A stretch of 64,000 bases of DNA, taken from NCBI RefSeq assembly GCF_018998565.1, contig NZ_JAHNZO010000022.1, positions 1 to 64,000 on the forward strand, written 5' to 3'. Below, one piece after another: positions 1 to 9,977 of this stretch. Both the position numbers and the translations under genes were made by a program. This DNA comes from Paenibacillus oleatilyticus. Lineage in GTDB: Bacteria > Bacillota > Bacilli > Paenibacillales > NBRC-103111. The notes below the pieces were generated by a model. The model ran no database searches and was not told where the DNA came from. It saw nothing but the letters and a program-made list of their open reading frames with translations. The stretch's first letter is position 1. Every line of letters begins with the position of its first letter.

Positions 1-33
1 TTCGTCCTGAGCCAGGATCAAACTCTCCATTAA
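1..33 (-). rRNA. 16S rRNA gene, first ~33 nt only
   Basis: The reverse complement contains the universal 5' 16S motif AGAGTTTGATCCTGGCTCAG (plus-strand 7-26). Counting that motif's first base as 16S position 8 puts the mature 5' end near 33. The rest of the gene lies outside the window, to the left. Transcription runs away from oriC, as usual for origin-proximal rRNA operons. Confidence 0.93.
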
Positions 34-104
34 AGAAAAGCTGATTAAAGCTCAAAAGTTACTACTGACGAGAATTTGCATTCTCTTTTATGACACTCAC
101 TCGA

Positions 105-120
105 TGTTCAGTTTTCAAAG
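105..120 (-). promoter_or_regulatory. Conserved rRNA leader box
   Basis: On the minus strand this reads CTTTGAAAACTGAACA, a motif typical of Firmicute rRNA leaders and spacers and probably part of pre-rRNA processing or antitermination sequences. It lies about 70 nt upstream of the 16S 5' end. A GC-rich hairpin (arms GCCGC and GCGGC, about 133-150) lies just upstream in the leader. Confidence 0.6.
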
Positions 121-159
121 GGCAATTTCCTTGCCGCCTTGTTTAGCGGCGACTTAATT

Positions 160-189
160 AATATATCACATTCGCCTATTCGATTGCAA
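160..189 (-). promoter_or_regulatory. rRNA operon promoter (proximal)
   Basis: Minus-strand -35 TTGCAA (184-189), 18-nt spacer, -10 TATATT (160-165). Transcription would start near 153, about 120 nt before the 16S gene. It lies downstream of the terminator at 220-249, so it should drive the rRNA operon independently of the gyrA/HD-GYP transcript. Confidence 0.65.
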
Positions 190-219
190 GTACTTTTTTT
201 CTACCAAGTTTTGCAAGAG

Positions 220-249
220 AGAAAAAAAGCCCTCGCCCTTCGAAGGGCG
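220..249 (-). terminator. Rho-independent terminator after the HD-GYP gene
   Basis: The minus strand forms CGCCCTT-CG-AAGGGCG (234-249), followed by AGGGC and a run of seven T. It ends the HD-GYP transcript before the rRNA promoter. Confidence 0.7.
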
Positions 250-255
250 AAGACT

Positions 256-285
256 AATGTAACATATAATCGAACCGAAAGTCAA
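256..285 (-). promoter_or_regulatory. Possible distal promoter upstream of the terminator
   Basis: Minus-strand TTGACT (280-285), 18 nt, TACATT (256-261). It lies between the HD-GYP stop codon and the terminator, so its transcript would meet the hairpin at once unless antiterminated. It may be a first rrn promoter or a chance match. Confidence 0.35.
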
Positions 286-304
286 GCCTTGATCCGAAAA
301 TATT

Positions 305-1372
305 TTATTTCTGAATAACTTCATGAATATACAGATGACGTTCTACTGTAAGATTGATGATTTTGCCGTTCACGTTAACCCATGGTCTGGTCGGATGTGT
401 ACGGTCGGAAAACACGATCTCGCCGACCCGGTTATCGCTAAGCCGGACAAGCATGCCGTTGTGGAATGCCGTTACTTTGCTTATAAATGTCTGAACGATG
501 GCAGGCTGCATTTTGCCGAACGACTCTTTTTGAAGCTGCTCCAAAACAAGATACGGCGAGACAGCCTTTTTATGAAAACGGTCGGTCGTCATGGCGTGGA
601 ACATATCGGCGACGGCTACGGTTTTGGAATACGTATGAATTTTATCGCCATGAATGCCAAGCGGATAGCCGGAACCGTCCTCCCGCTCATGATGCTGGAG
701 GGCGCACAGCTTGACCCCTTCGTTGATCGCCGGAACAAGCTTCAACATGTTATAGCCGATAATGGTATGCCGCTTCATATCTTCGGCTTCCTCGGCGGTA
801 AGCTTGGCAGGCTTGAACAAAATAGCGGCGTCCACTTTGGCATTGCCGATATCATGCAGTAATCCGGCAAGCGCAACCTGCATTAACTCCTTGGAAGACA
901 ACCCGTGCCATTTGGCCAAAAGATAGGAGGTCAGGCTCACCATAATGCTATTGTGGTAAATAAAATCACTCAGTTGATAGTGGCGCGGAGTGAACGTCAG
1001 CACGTTATACTGGTCAATATTTTTAATAAGCACTTCAAGCGTCGTACGAATCTCCAAAATCGGCGGGTTATGCCCTCCCGATGCCGCAGTATTAAATACG
1101 CGGCGAAGCAAATGCAGCATTTTATGATAATGCTCATGAAAAGGCAGGACGTTGTCGGCTTGCTCCTCGGATGTCGGTTCCTGCACGGCAGGCTCTGCTT
1201 CCCCGTCTTTGGACTCGATCTGAACGGCTGGAATGAGGAATGCCCGCAAAATATCCAGATCGCGCTCCGATACGATTTTTCCTTTCATGAACAAAATATT
1301 GTTAAATTTGGTGAGAACATTCTCGATAATTCTTTCGCCGGGTTTCAATTGGGAAACAGGAACGGTTACCAT
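305..1372 (-). CDS. HD-GYP domain protein, probable c-di-GMP phosphodiesterase
   Basis: 355 aa with no signal peptide or membrane span. The C-terminal half is an HD-GYP domain: the HD pair is at residues 173-174 in HDIGNAKVD, HHE at about 227-229, and GSGYP at 233-237. HD-GYP enzymes hydrolyse cyclic di-GMP. The usual HDIGK lysine is Asn here, but the metal-binding histidines and the GYP loop are present. The N-terminal 90 residues are not recognised. Start ATG 1372 follows AAGGTGAGG. The gene lies downstream of gyrA behind a terminator. Activity and nucleotide specificity are inferred from family membership. Confidence 0.85.
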   Translation of the reverse strand: MVTVPVSQLKPGERIIENVLTKFNNILFMKGKIVSERDLDILRAFLIPAVQIESKDGEAEPAVQEPTSEEQADNVLPFHEHYHKMLHLLRRVFNTAASGGHNPPILEIRTTLEVLIKNIDQYNVLTFTPRHYQLSDFIYHNSIMVSLTSYLLAKWHGLSSKELMQVALAGLLHDIGNAKVDAAILFKPAKLTAEEAEDMKRHTIIGYNMLKLVPAINEGVKLCALQHHEREDGSGYPLGIHGDKIHTYSKTVAVADMFHAMTTDRFHKKAVSPYLVLEQLQKESFGKMQPAIVQTFISKVTAFHNGMLVRLSDNRVGEIVFSDRTHPTRPWVNVNGKIINLTVERHLYIHEVIQK

Positions 1373-1464
1373 GGGATTCCCTCACCTTACCTCTTGTCAG
1401 CTTCCGTGGATCATTGTTTCTTAAAAAAGTAATACTTTAGACCCATATATTATTATTATAAACG

Positions 1465-1492
1465 AAAAAGAATGGGGATGTAAGCCCCATTC
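1465..1492 (-). terminator. gyrA terminator
   Basis: Minus-strand hairpin GAATGGGG / CCCCATTC (1470-1477 and 1485-1492), followed by TTTTT. It lies 27 nt past the gyrA stop codon. Confidence 0.8.
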
Positions 1493-1518
1493 CTCTCATC
1501 TTCGTCTAAAATCTTTTG

Positions 1519-4002
1519 CTATTCTTGCGTTTCCTGGCCTTCCGAAGACTCCTCGCCCTCTTCGAACTCCGGCTGCTCCTCGCTCTTATCCACACGAGCC
1601 AAGGTCGATACCTCGTCCTCTTCCCGAATGTTGATGAGCTTGACCCCTTGCGTGTTACGGCCCATGAGCGAGATACCGGACATGCTGGTCCGGATGATCG
1701 TACCCAGAGCGGTAATGATCATGAGGTCTTCTTCTTCCCGTACAATCTTCAGGCCGACAACCGGACCGTTCTTCGGCGTTACGTTAAGCGTTTTGATACC
1801 TTTGCCGCCGCGGGACTGGAGACGGTACTCCGAAACCGGCGTACGCTTGCCAAATCCTTTGGAGGTTACGATCAGCACACTGTTATCTTCATGCACGACA
1901 TCCATATCGATGACCGCGTCGCCCTCGTCGAGTTGAATCCCTTTGACGCCGGTGGCGGCCCGGCCCATCGCTCTAACTTCCTGTTCAGGGAAATGGATGG
2001 ACATGCCCTGCTTCGTTCCCATAATGATCGACTGGTTGCCGTCCGTCAGCCTGACGCCGATCAAATCATCGTCATCCCTAAGGGTAACGGCAATAAGTCC
2101 GCCCCTGCGGATATTGGAATAATCGTCAAGCGGCGTCTTCTTCACCAAGCCGTTCTTCGTGGCAAAGAACAAATATTTGTCAGAATCGAAGCTTTCGACC
2201 GGAATAACCGCATTGATCGTCTCGCCCTGTTCGATCTGAATCAGGTTGATGATCGGCGTTCCCCGTGCGGTACGGCTTAGATCCGGAATTTCATACGCCT
2301 TAAGACGATACGCTTTCCCTTTGTCCGTAAAGAACATCAAATAATGGTGCGAGTTCGTTACGAACAGATGTTCCACAAAGTCGTCGTCTTTCGTGTCCAT
2401 CCCGATCACGCCTTTGCCTCCACGGCGCTGGCTGCGGTATGTCGATACCGGCAATCGCTTGATATAACCGGTATGCGAGATGGTAATGACAACGTCGGTT
2501 CGAGGAATCAAGTCCTCATCCTCGATGCTGTCTCCGCCGATCGTAATTTCGGAACGGCGGTCGTCGCCGAATTTCTCTTTGATTTCGTTCAGCTCTTCGC
2601 TGATGATATTCAGAACGAGCCTTTCGTCAGCAAGAATCGCCTTGAATTCGGCAATTTTCTTCTGCAGCTCGGCATATTCCTCTTCGATCTTCTCGCGCTC
2701 CAACCCGGTGAGGCGCTGCAGACGCATGTCCAGAATCGCCTGGGCTTGGTCGAAGCTGAGACTGAAACGCTGCATCAAGCCGTCACGGGCCTCTTCGGTC
2801 GTACGGGACCCGCGGATCAAGGCAATGACTTCGTCTAAATGATCCAAAGCGATGCGAAGTCCTTCCAGAATGTGCGCGCGCGCTTCCGCTTTGCGAAGAT
2901 CGTATTCGGTTCTGCGGCGGATAACATCTTTCTGGTGCTCCAAATAATGGAACAGCATATCGCGCAGGTTGAGCACTTTCGGCTCGCCGTTGACAAGCGC
3001 AAGCATGATGATGCCGAAGTTCGACTGCATCGCCGTCTGCTTGTACAAGTTGTTCAGCACGACATTCGGATTGACGTCGCGGCGCAGCTCGATGACGATA
3101 CGCATTCCGTTGCGGTCGGATTCGTCGCGCAAATCGGTAATGCCGTCGATTTTTTTATCGCGGACCAGCTCGGCGATTTTTTCGATCAACCGGGCTTTGT
3201 TTACTTGATATGGCAGCTCGTGCACGATAATCCGCGCTTTATTGCCGTTTTCTTCGATTGTCGCTTTCGAGCGCATGGTGACGGAACCGCGTCCGGTCGC
3301 ATACGCCTGCTTGATTCCTTCACGGCCCATAATATAACCGCCGGTCGGGAAGTCGGGGCCTTTGATCGACTGCATCAAATCAAGCGGCGTTGCATCCGGG
3401 TTCTCGATCAGCTGCTGAACGCCGTTGATGACCTCGATCATATTGTGCGGCGGAATATTGGTGGCCATACCGACCGCAATCCCGGACGAACCGTTCACCA
3501 GCAGGTTCGGAAAACGCGCCGGCAGGACAGCAGGTTCTTGTTCTTCGCCGTCGTAGTTAGGCACAAAGTCGATCGTTTCTTTGTTGATGTCGCGTAGCAG
3601 CTCCATCGCAATCTTGGACAAGCGCGCTTCGGTGTATCGCATGGCCGCGGCCATGTCGCCGTCGATGGAACCGAAGTTTCCGTGACCGTCGACAAGCATG
3701 TAGCGCAAGGAGAAATCCTGCGCCATCCGGACCATGGTTTCATAAACGGCCGAGTCGCCGTGCGGATGGTATTTACCGATGACTTCGCCGACGATCCTGG
3801 CGGATTTTTTATATGGCTTGTCCGGCGCCATACCGAGCTCCGACATCGCATACAAAATACGGCGATGCACCGGCTTAAGCCCGTCCCGTACATCCGGCAG
3901 AGCACGGCTGACAATGATGCTCATTGCGTAATCCATAAAGGAGGTGCGCATTTCCGAGCCGATATCGATTTCTCTAATCTGCGAACGAGATTCTTCCGAC
4001 AT
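1519..4002 (-). CDS. gyrA: DNA gyrase subunit A
   Basis: 827 aa, normal length. GyrA cuts and religates DNA in the A2B2 gyrase that introduces negative supercoils. The catalytic tyrosine is Tyr123 in RYTEAR. The quinolone-determining segment reads [10 protein letters not shown] with Ser84 and Glu88, the wild-type sensitive state. The C-terminal wrapping domain carries the GyrA box QRRGGKG near residue 530, and an acidic tail follows. Start ATG 4002 has GGAGG upstream. Unlike in Bacillus subtilis, gyrA is separated from gyrB here by a deacetylase gene. Confidence 0.98.
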   Translation of the reverse strand: MSEESRSQIREIDIGSEMRTSFMDYAMSIIVSRALPDVRDGLKPVHRRILYAMSELGMAPDKPYKKSARIVGEVIGKYHPHGDSAVYETMVRMAQDFSLRYMLVDGHGNFGSIDGDMAAAMRYTEARLSKIAMELLRDINKETIDFVPNYDGEEQEPAVLPARFPNLLVNGSSGIAVGMATNIPPHNMIEVINGVQQLIENPDATPLDLMQSIKGPDFPTGGYIMGREGIKQAYATGRGSVTMRSKATIEENGNKARIIVHELPYQVNKARLIEKIAELVRDKKIDGITDLRDESDRNGMRIVIELRRDVNPNVVLNNLYKQTAMQSNFGIIMLALVNGEPKVLNLRDMLFHYLEHQKDVIRRRTEYDLRKAEARAHILEGLRIALDHLDEVIALIRGSRTTEEARDGLMQRFSLSFDQAQAILDMRLQRLTGLEREKIEEEYAELQKKIAEFKAILADERLVLNIISEELNEIKEKFGDDRRSEITIGGDSIEDEDLIPRTDVVITISHTGYIKRLPVSTYRSQRRGGKGVIGMDTKDDDFVEHLFVTNSHHYLMFFTDKGKAYRLKAYEIPDLSRTARGTPIINLIQIEQGETINAVIPVESFDSDKYLFFATKNGLVKKTPLDDYSNIRRGGLIAVTLRDDDDLIGVRLTDGNQSIIMGTKQGMSIHFPEQEVRAMGRAATGVKGIQLDEGDAVIDMDVVHEDNSVLIVTSKGFGKRTPVSEYRLQSRGGKGIKTLNVTPKNGPVVGLKIVREEEDLMIITALGTIIRTSMSGISLMGRNTQGVKLINIREEDEVSTLARVDKSEEQPEFEEGEESSEGQETQE

Positions 4003-4067
4003 GTGTACCCCTCCTACATGCTATCTGCTCTTAAGAACTACTGCTATAAAAAAGTATAAGAACGTTG

Positions 4068-4931
4068 CTATGAAGACTTACGGGCAATCGATTTAATAAT
4101 TAAATTATTCAATGAGTTCTCTTTAACAAATGGACTGCCTGCGTTAATGCGCGGAATTTGCATCGGGTCCGCATCCCGGCCGGTCAAACCGCTAGCCGTT
4201 GTAAAACCGTAGCGAATGCCTGCCTTGTGAAGCAAAGTAATCGATTGCTCGTCATAGTAGCCGAATGGATACGCATAGGCATCCACCGGACGATCATAAA
4301 GCTCCTTCAGCTTGTTGACGCATGCTTTCGTATCATCCGTAATCCGCTGTTCGAATTGCGGCAGGTCTTCGGTGCCGCCATCCTTGGGAAGCCGGGAAGT
4401 CAGCAGCGGCCCGCCGTCAGGCGCTCGGTCATGCAGGCTATCCGAGTGGCACTGGGCGTCGATGTCTTTCATTTCCCGGGTCATAAAACGGATCTGATCC
4501 CTGGAAAGCGAGGGAATCAGGCTCTGATCGGGATGCTCAAGATCTTTCGTAATGACAAAGTTCACGGCAGGAATATTCAGTTCTTTCAAGATCGGGTAAG
4601 CATTCGTATAAAAGCTTCGGTAGCCGTCGTCGAACGTGACTAGCACCGCATTGGTCGGCACCTGCCCGCCGGCCATAAAATCGCGAAACTGCTGCAGCGA
4701 TATGAAATGGTACCCCCGCTGCAGCAGATCGGTCAGTTGGCCGCGAAAGCGCGCCGTCGTTATCGTAACATCGCCCTGCGTGTGATCGTCGATATGGTGA
4801 TAGGCAATGACCGCTACCCGGTCTGTGTACCAGACGTCCGATCCGCGTGCATGAAACATGCCGGGAACGAGCAGCAGCAGAGCGACTGCCGCGAGCAGCC
4901 ACTGCAAGCCGTATTTTTTTAGGTTTCGCAT
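4068..4931 (-). CDS. Polysaccharide deacetylase (CE4/NodB family), membrane-anchored or secreted
   Basis: 287 aa from ATG 4931 (MRNLKKYGL). This start is 10 nt past the gyrB stop, although the Shine-Dalgarno is weak. Residues 9-25 form one hydrophobic segment, a signal anchor or signal peptide. The NodB domain shows TFDDG (Asp101-Asp102), and metal histidines His162 and His167 in HSDSLH, in the order expected for CE4 enzymes that remove acetyl groups from N-acetyl sugars of peptidoglycan or other surface glycans. The substrate is not evident. It sits between gyrB and gyrA on the same strand and is probably transcribed with gyrB. Confidence 0.85.
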   Translation of the reverse strand: MRNLKKYGLQWLLAAVALLLLVPGMFHARGSDVWYTDRVAVIAYHHIDDHTQGDVTITTARFRGQLTDLLQRGYHFISLQQFRDFMAGGQVPTNAVLVTFDDGYRSFYTNAYPILKELNIPAVNFVITKDLEHPDQSLIPSLSRDQIRFMTREMKDIDAQCHSDSLHDRAPDGGPLLTSRLPKDGGTEDLPQFEQRITDDTKACVNKLKELYDRPVDAYAYPFGYYDEQSITLLHKAGIRYGFTTASGLTGRDADPMQIPRINAGSPFVKENSLNNLIIKSIARKSS

Positions 4932-4941
4932 GGCCGAGCCG

Positions 4942-6909
<1,968 letters not shown>

Positions 6910-7158
6910 CTAGTTCGTTAACAGATGATGAGCCCGTTTCTTCAAGGTCATGGACGAAATCGGAGAATAGTATACTTTCGTCTGGGTCACCACGAGCGAC
7001 TTGCTTTCCTCCTCGCCGATGACTTCCACCTTCTTGTCTTTATTGGCATACGTTATAAATTGTTTCGATATTTTCGATGATTTCTCAATGGAAAGGTCAA
7101 AAATGGCGACAAGCTCTGCGGCGCGAATAATTTTTTCTCCGCCCAAATGGATAAACAC
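6910..7158 (-). CDS. remB: RemB-like extracellular matrix regulator (DUF370)
   Basis: 82 aa, GTG start at 7158 after GGAGTGG. The N-terminus MFIHLGGE and the SKQF and TLKKR stretches match the RemB/YaaB family, paralogous to RemA, which activates biofilm matrix genes in Bacillus subtilis. The position between recF and gyrB is the one yaaB occupies there. RemB function is less well defined than RemA. Confidence 0.85.
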   Translation of the reverse strand: MFIHLGGEKIIRAAELVAIFDLSIEKSSKISKQFITYANKDKKVEVIGEEESKSLVVTQTKVYYSPISSMTLKKRAHHLLTN

Positions 7159-7187
7159 GCTGGCCCACTCCTTATCGGCAAAACTAT

Positions 7188-8294
7188 CTATGTCAAGCTT
7201 CCGTCCCGAACGTGAATCACAGAAGCGCTTTCCAGTTTTGACAAATCTATGCTTTCAATGCCAGTGGTTGTTATGAAGGTTTGGACCTTGCGTTGAAACG
7301 TCTCGATAAGCTGGGTTTGGCGGTAGCGGTCAAGCTCGGAGAGCACATCGTCGAGCAAGAGAAGGGGATATTCGCCGACCTCCTCGCGGATCAGCTCGAT
7401 CTCGGCCAGCTTAAGCGACAAAGCCGTCGTCCGCTGCTGCCCTTGGGAGCCGAACGTCTGCACTTCCTTGTCGTTGATATAAAATCGCAGATCGTCGCGG
7501 TGCGGCCCGACCAACGACACGCCCCGGCGAAGCTCCTGATCCTTCACCTGTGATAACTTTATCATAAAATGGTCAAATAAAACAGCGTCTTCTTGTTCCA
7601 GCGCGTGGGACAAGGCGCAGTCGTACTCGATGCGAAGCTGCTCGGAGCCGTTGGTAATGCCGGCATGGATCTTTTCGGCCCATGCTTGCAGCTTCTTTAT
7701 AAAGCTTTGACGTTTTTTCATAATTTTAACACCGAACTGCATTAATTGCTCATTCCACACGTCCAGCATGGAAGCTTTGCCCGGCGAGGAAAACAGCTGC
7801 TTCAAGTAATTGTTGCGCTGCTGCAATATTTTGTTGTACTGCGAAAGGTCGTGCAAATAGGCCGGGTAAACCTGCCCGATCTCCATATCGAGAAAGCGCC
7901 TGCGGACACCGGGAGAGCCTTTGACGATCTCCAAATCTTCAGGCGCAAACATAACGACGTTTAAGGCCCCGATGAAATTGCTGAGCTTTTTTTGCTCCAG
8001 CCCGTTCACCTTGGCCTTTTTGCCTTGCTGCGATATGGATAAATCGAGCTGAACCGTACCGTAGCGCTTTTCGACTTCGGCGTGCAGCAGCGTGGAGGAA
8101 GCGTTCCACCGGATCAGCTCTTTATCCTGATGCGTCCGGTGGGATTTGGTTAGCGCCAGCACGAAGATCGATTCGAGCAGGTTCGTTTTGCCTTGTGCGT
8201 TCGGTCCGACAATGATGTTGACCATGTTGTCGGTCTGGAATTCCATCTGGTCATAGTTACGGTAATGCTGCAATGAAAGCCGTTTTAACTGCAA
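7188..8294 (-). CDS. recF: DNA replication and repair protein RecF
   Basis: 368 aa, TTG start at 8294 after AGGAGGA. RecF is an SMC-like ATPase that binds gapped DNA and helps load RecA through RecO and RecR. Walker A is GPNAQGKT (30-37), the signature region is SQGQQRT, and Walker B is LLLLDDVLSELD. It is the third gene of the dnaA-dnaN-yaaA-recF order. A 40-bp tandem repeat lies just upstream. Confidence 0.97.
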   Translation of the reverse strand: MQLKRLSLQHYRNYDQMEFQTDNMVNIIVGPNAQGKTNLLESIFVLALTKSHRTHQDKELIRWNASSTLLHAEVEKRYGTVQLDLSISQQGKKAKVNGLEQKKLSNFIGALNVVMFAPEDLEIVKGSPGVRRRFLDMEIGQVYPAYLHDLSQYNKILQQRNNYLKQLFSSPGKASMLDVWNEQLMQFGVKIMKKRQSFIKKLQAWAEKIHAGITNGSEQLRIEYDCALSHALEQEDAVLFDHFMIKLSQVKDQELRRGVSLVGPHRDDLRFYINDKEVQTFGSQGQQRTTALSLKLAEIELIREEVGEYPLLLLDDVLSELDRYRQTQLIETFQRKVQTFITTTGIESIDLSKLESASVIHVRDGSLT

Positions 8295-8310
8295 AAGAGT
8301 TCCTCCTAAG

Positions 8311-8390
8311 GGCTTTGCGCAGCAAAGCTAACTTCGAAAGCATGTGCTTGGGCATTGCGGAGCAATGCCGGCTTCAATAGCATATGCCGG
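8311..8390. repeat. Two tandem 40-bp imperfect repeats, each with a hairpin
   Basis: Unit 1 is 8311-8350 and unit 2 is 8351-8390, 29 of 40 positions identical. Each starts with a stem: GCTTTGC-GCA-GCAAAGC in unit 1, GCATTGC-GGA-GCAATGC in unit 2. The stem difference (T to A on one arm, A to T on the other) keeps pairing intact. Each unit ends in GCATGTGC or GCATATGC. They fill the yaaA-recF gap, starting just beside the recF ribosome-binding site and ending next to the yaaA stop codon. Confidence 0.8.
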
Positions 8391-8393
8391 ACT

Positions 8394-8609
8394 TTATTCC
8401 TGTACGACTTGGAACTCGCCGCAGCCCGCAACGTTGACGATGTCGCCGGCCACCAGCTTGCGGCCGCGGCGGTTATCCGGCTCGCCGTTGATGATGACGG
8501 TAGCCTCCTGCAGGAAGCTCTTGGCTTGTCCGCCGGTGGAAATACAGTCGGAGAGCTTCAAAAATTGGCCGAGCGTAATATATTCGGTGCGAATGCCGAT
8601 ATTTTTCAT
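8394..8609 (-). CDS. yaaA: S4-domain protein YaaA
   Basis: 71 aa from ATG 8609 (MKNIGIRTEYIT), with AAAGGAG 12 nt upstream. A longer frame exists upstream but overlaps dnaN out of frame and is not supported. The whole protein is one S4 RNA-binding fold (LGQFLKL, then INGEPDNRRGRKL). The dnaN-yaaA-recF position is the one conserved in Firmicutes. It probably binds ribosomal RNA or ribosome assembly intermediates; the precise role is not visible here. Confidence 0.9.
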   Translation of the reverse strand: MKNIGIRTEYITLGQFLKLSDCISTGGQAKSFLQEATVIINGEPDNRRGRKLVAGDIVNVAGCGEFQVVQE

Positions 8610-8625
8610 CCGTGAAAGGGCTCCT

Positions 8626-9768
8626 TTAGCCTGTAGTCCGGTACGGCAAAATAAGCTGCAGCAGGCTCGAATTTTCGTCGGGACGAATGATGATCGGCTG
8701 CATCGCACCGGTAAAACCGATATGAATCTGCTCGCTGTCCATAACTTTGAGCGCATCCAGCATATATTTGGAGTTGAACGAAATGCGCAACAGCTCCCCT
8801 TTGAGGCTGGCCGTCGTCAGCTCTTCGGTGACTTTCCCCAGCTCGGACGAGCTCGAGGAAATTTCAATGGTCTCGTCCTCGTGCATGACGAGCTTCACGA
8901 TATTCGTTTTTTCTTCCCGCGAAAGCAGGTAGGCGCGGTCGATCGCGTCCGCCAGATTGTCCGTGTTGACAACCAGCTCGGTCTGATACGACTGCGGAAT
9001 CAGCTTCGACGTATCTGGATATGTTCCGTCCAAGATACGCGTGTAGAAAAGAATCGAGTTCATTTTGAACAGCACCTGGTTTTCGGCGAATACGACGTCG
9101 ATCAGCGTGTTTTGATCAGGCAGAATTTTGGACAGTTCATTCAAAGTTTTCCCAGATATGGAAACATTATTAAGGGTGAGGTCGACATCGGTGTCGATTG
9201 TCGTTTCTCTGGAAGCGAGACGGTGCCGGTCACAGGCGGTAAATTTCAGCTTTCCGTTTGCAATGGTCCACAGAATCCCGGTCAAAATCGGCGTCGCTTC
9301 GTTCGTGGACACAGCAAACGACGTTTGCTTGATCATCGTTTTAAGCAGATCGCTCGGGATCTGAATCCGTTTGTTTTCTTCAATGCCCGGCATGATCGGG
9401 TATTCCTCCGGATCGAGTCCGACCAACTGAATTTCCGAAGAACCGGAACGGATCGTCGTTTGGAAATGGTCTTTGACCTCGATCTCGATCTGCTGCGCCG
9501 GAAGCTTGCGGATAATTTCCACAAAAAACTTGGAAGGGAGCACGACGCTGCCAGATTGCTTCAGGTCGATGACTTGCAGCTCATTTTTTTCGGTGGGAAT
9601 GAAGCTCTGAATCGAAATATCGGTATCGCTGGCCGTCAGCGTGATGCCGGTGGAATCGGCGTCTATTTTAATTCCGCTTAAAATGGGAATCGTCGTTTTG
9701 CTGGAAATGGCTTTGGAAACGTGCTGAATCGACTCGTTTAAAAATTCTTTCAGTACGGTTAACTTCAT
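8626..9768 (-). CDS. dnaN: DNA polymerase III beta subunit (sliding clamp)
   Basis: 380 aa, typical clamp length, with the N-terminus MKLTVLKEFLNESIQ of Bacillus-type DnaN. It forms the ring that tethers polymerase to DNA and recruits clamp-binding partners. Start ATG 9768 follows AGGAGTG. The stop codon lies within the upstream region of yaaA. The dnaA-dnaN gap contains the origin unwinding region, so dnaN transcription crosses it. Confidence 0.98.
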   Translation of the reverse strand: MKLTVLKEFLNESIQHVSKAISSKTTIPILSGIKIDADSTGITLTASDTDISIQSFIPTEKNELQVIDLKQSGSVVLPSKFFVEIIRKLPAQQIEIEVKDHFQTTIRSGSSEIQLVGLDPEEYPIMPGIEENKRIQIPSDLLKTMIKQTSFAVSTNEATPILTGILWTIANGKLKFTACDRHRLASRETTIDTDVDLTLNNVSISGKTLNELSKILPDQNTLIDVVFAENQVLFKMNSILFYTRILDGTYPDTSKLIPQSYQTELVVNTDNLADAIDRAYLLSREEKTNIVKLVMHEDETIEISSSSSELGKVTEELTTASLKGELLRISFNSKYMLDALKVMDSEQIHIGFTGAMQPIIIRPDENSSLLQLILPYRTTG

Positions 9769-9789
9769 AATTTCACTCCTACGGGTTCT

Positions 9790-9960
9790 AAAATGGGAGA
9801 GTCGCGCATATACCTCTATATTACATGTTTTTTTATAGTAATAGTAGTAGGGCCTCGGGATATGTGGATAACTGCGTCAATAAGGCAAAAAGAGAGCCTA
9901 TCCACATGTGAATAAGTGTGTGCATAGGCTCCCCTTTATTCAGTTGTGGATTGAGGGCTG
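9790..9960. other. oriC: oriC unwinding region (DUE, DnaA-trios, DnaA boxes) between dnaA and dnaN
   Basis: Plus-strand order: an AT-rich tract (about 9811-9835), then TAG-TAA-TAG-TAG-TAG (9836-9850), GC-rich GGCCTCGGG (9851-9859), then DnaA boxes TGTGGATAA (9863-9871, perfect), CTATCCACA (9898-9906, 8/9), TGTGAATAA (9907-9915, fits TTATNCACA) and TGTGGATTG (9945-9953, 7/9). The TAG triplets equal the 3'-GAT-5' DnaA-trios described for the Bacillus subtilis unwinding system, and they sit at the expected place beside the GC cluster and box. This is where the strands should first open. Confidence 0.85.
9887..9931 (-). terminator. dnaA terminator that contains DnaA boxes
   Basis: Arms GAGCCTATCCACAT (9894-9907) and GTGTGCATAGGCTC (9918-9931) pair at 12 of 14 positions. 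On the minus strand the stem is followed by TCTCTTTTT. DnaA box 9898-9906 lies in one arm and box 9907-9915 runs from that arm's last base across the loop. Confidence 0.7.
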
Positions 9961-9977
9961 TGAATGGACGCCAATCG

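Noticed and set aside
1516-2280. Long plus-strand frames opposite gyrA, gyrB, mnmG, purA and gdpP
   Set aside because: They are mirror-frame shadows of strongly conserved genes; no ribosome-binding sites or recognised domains.
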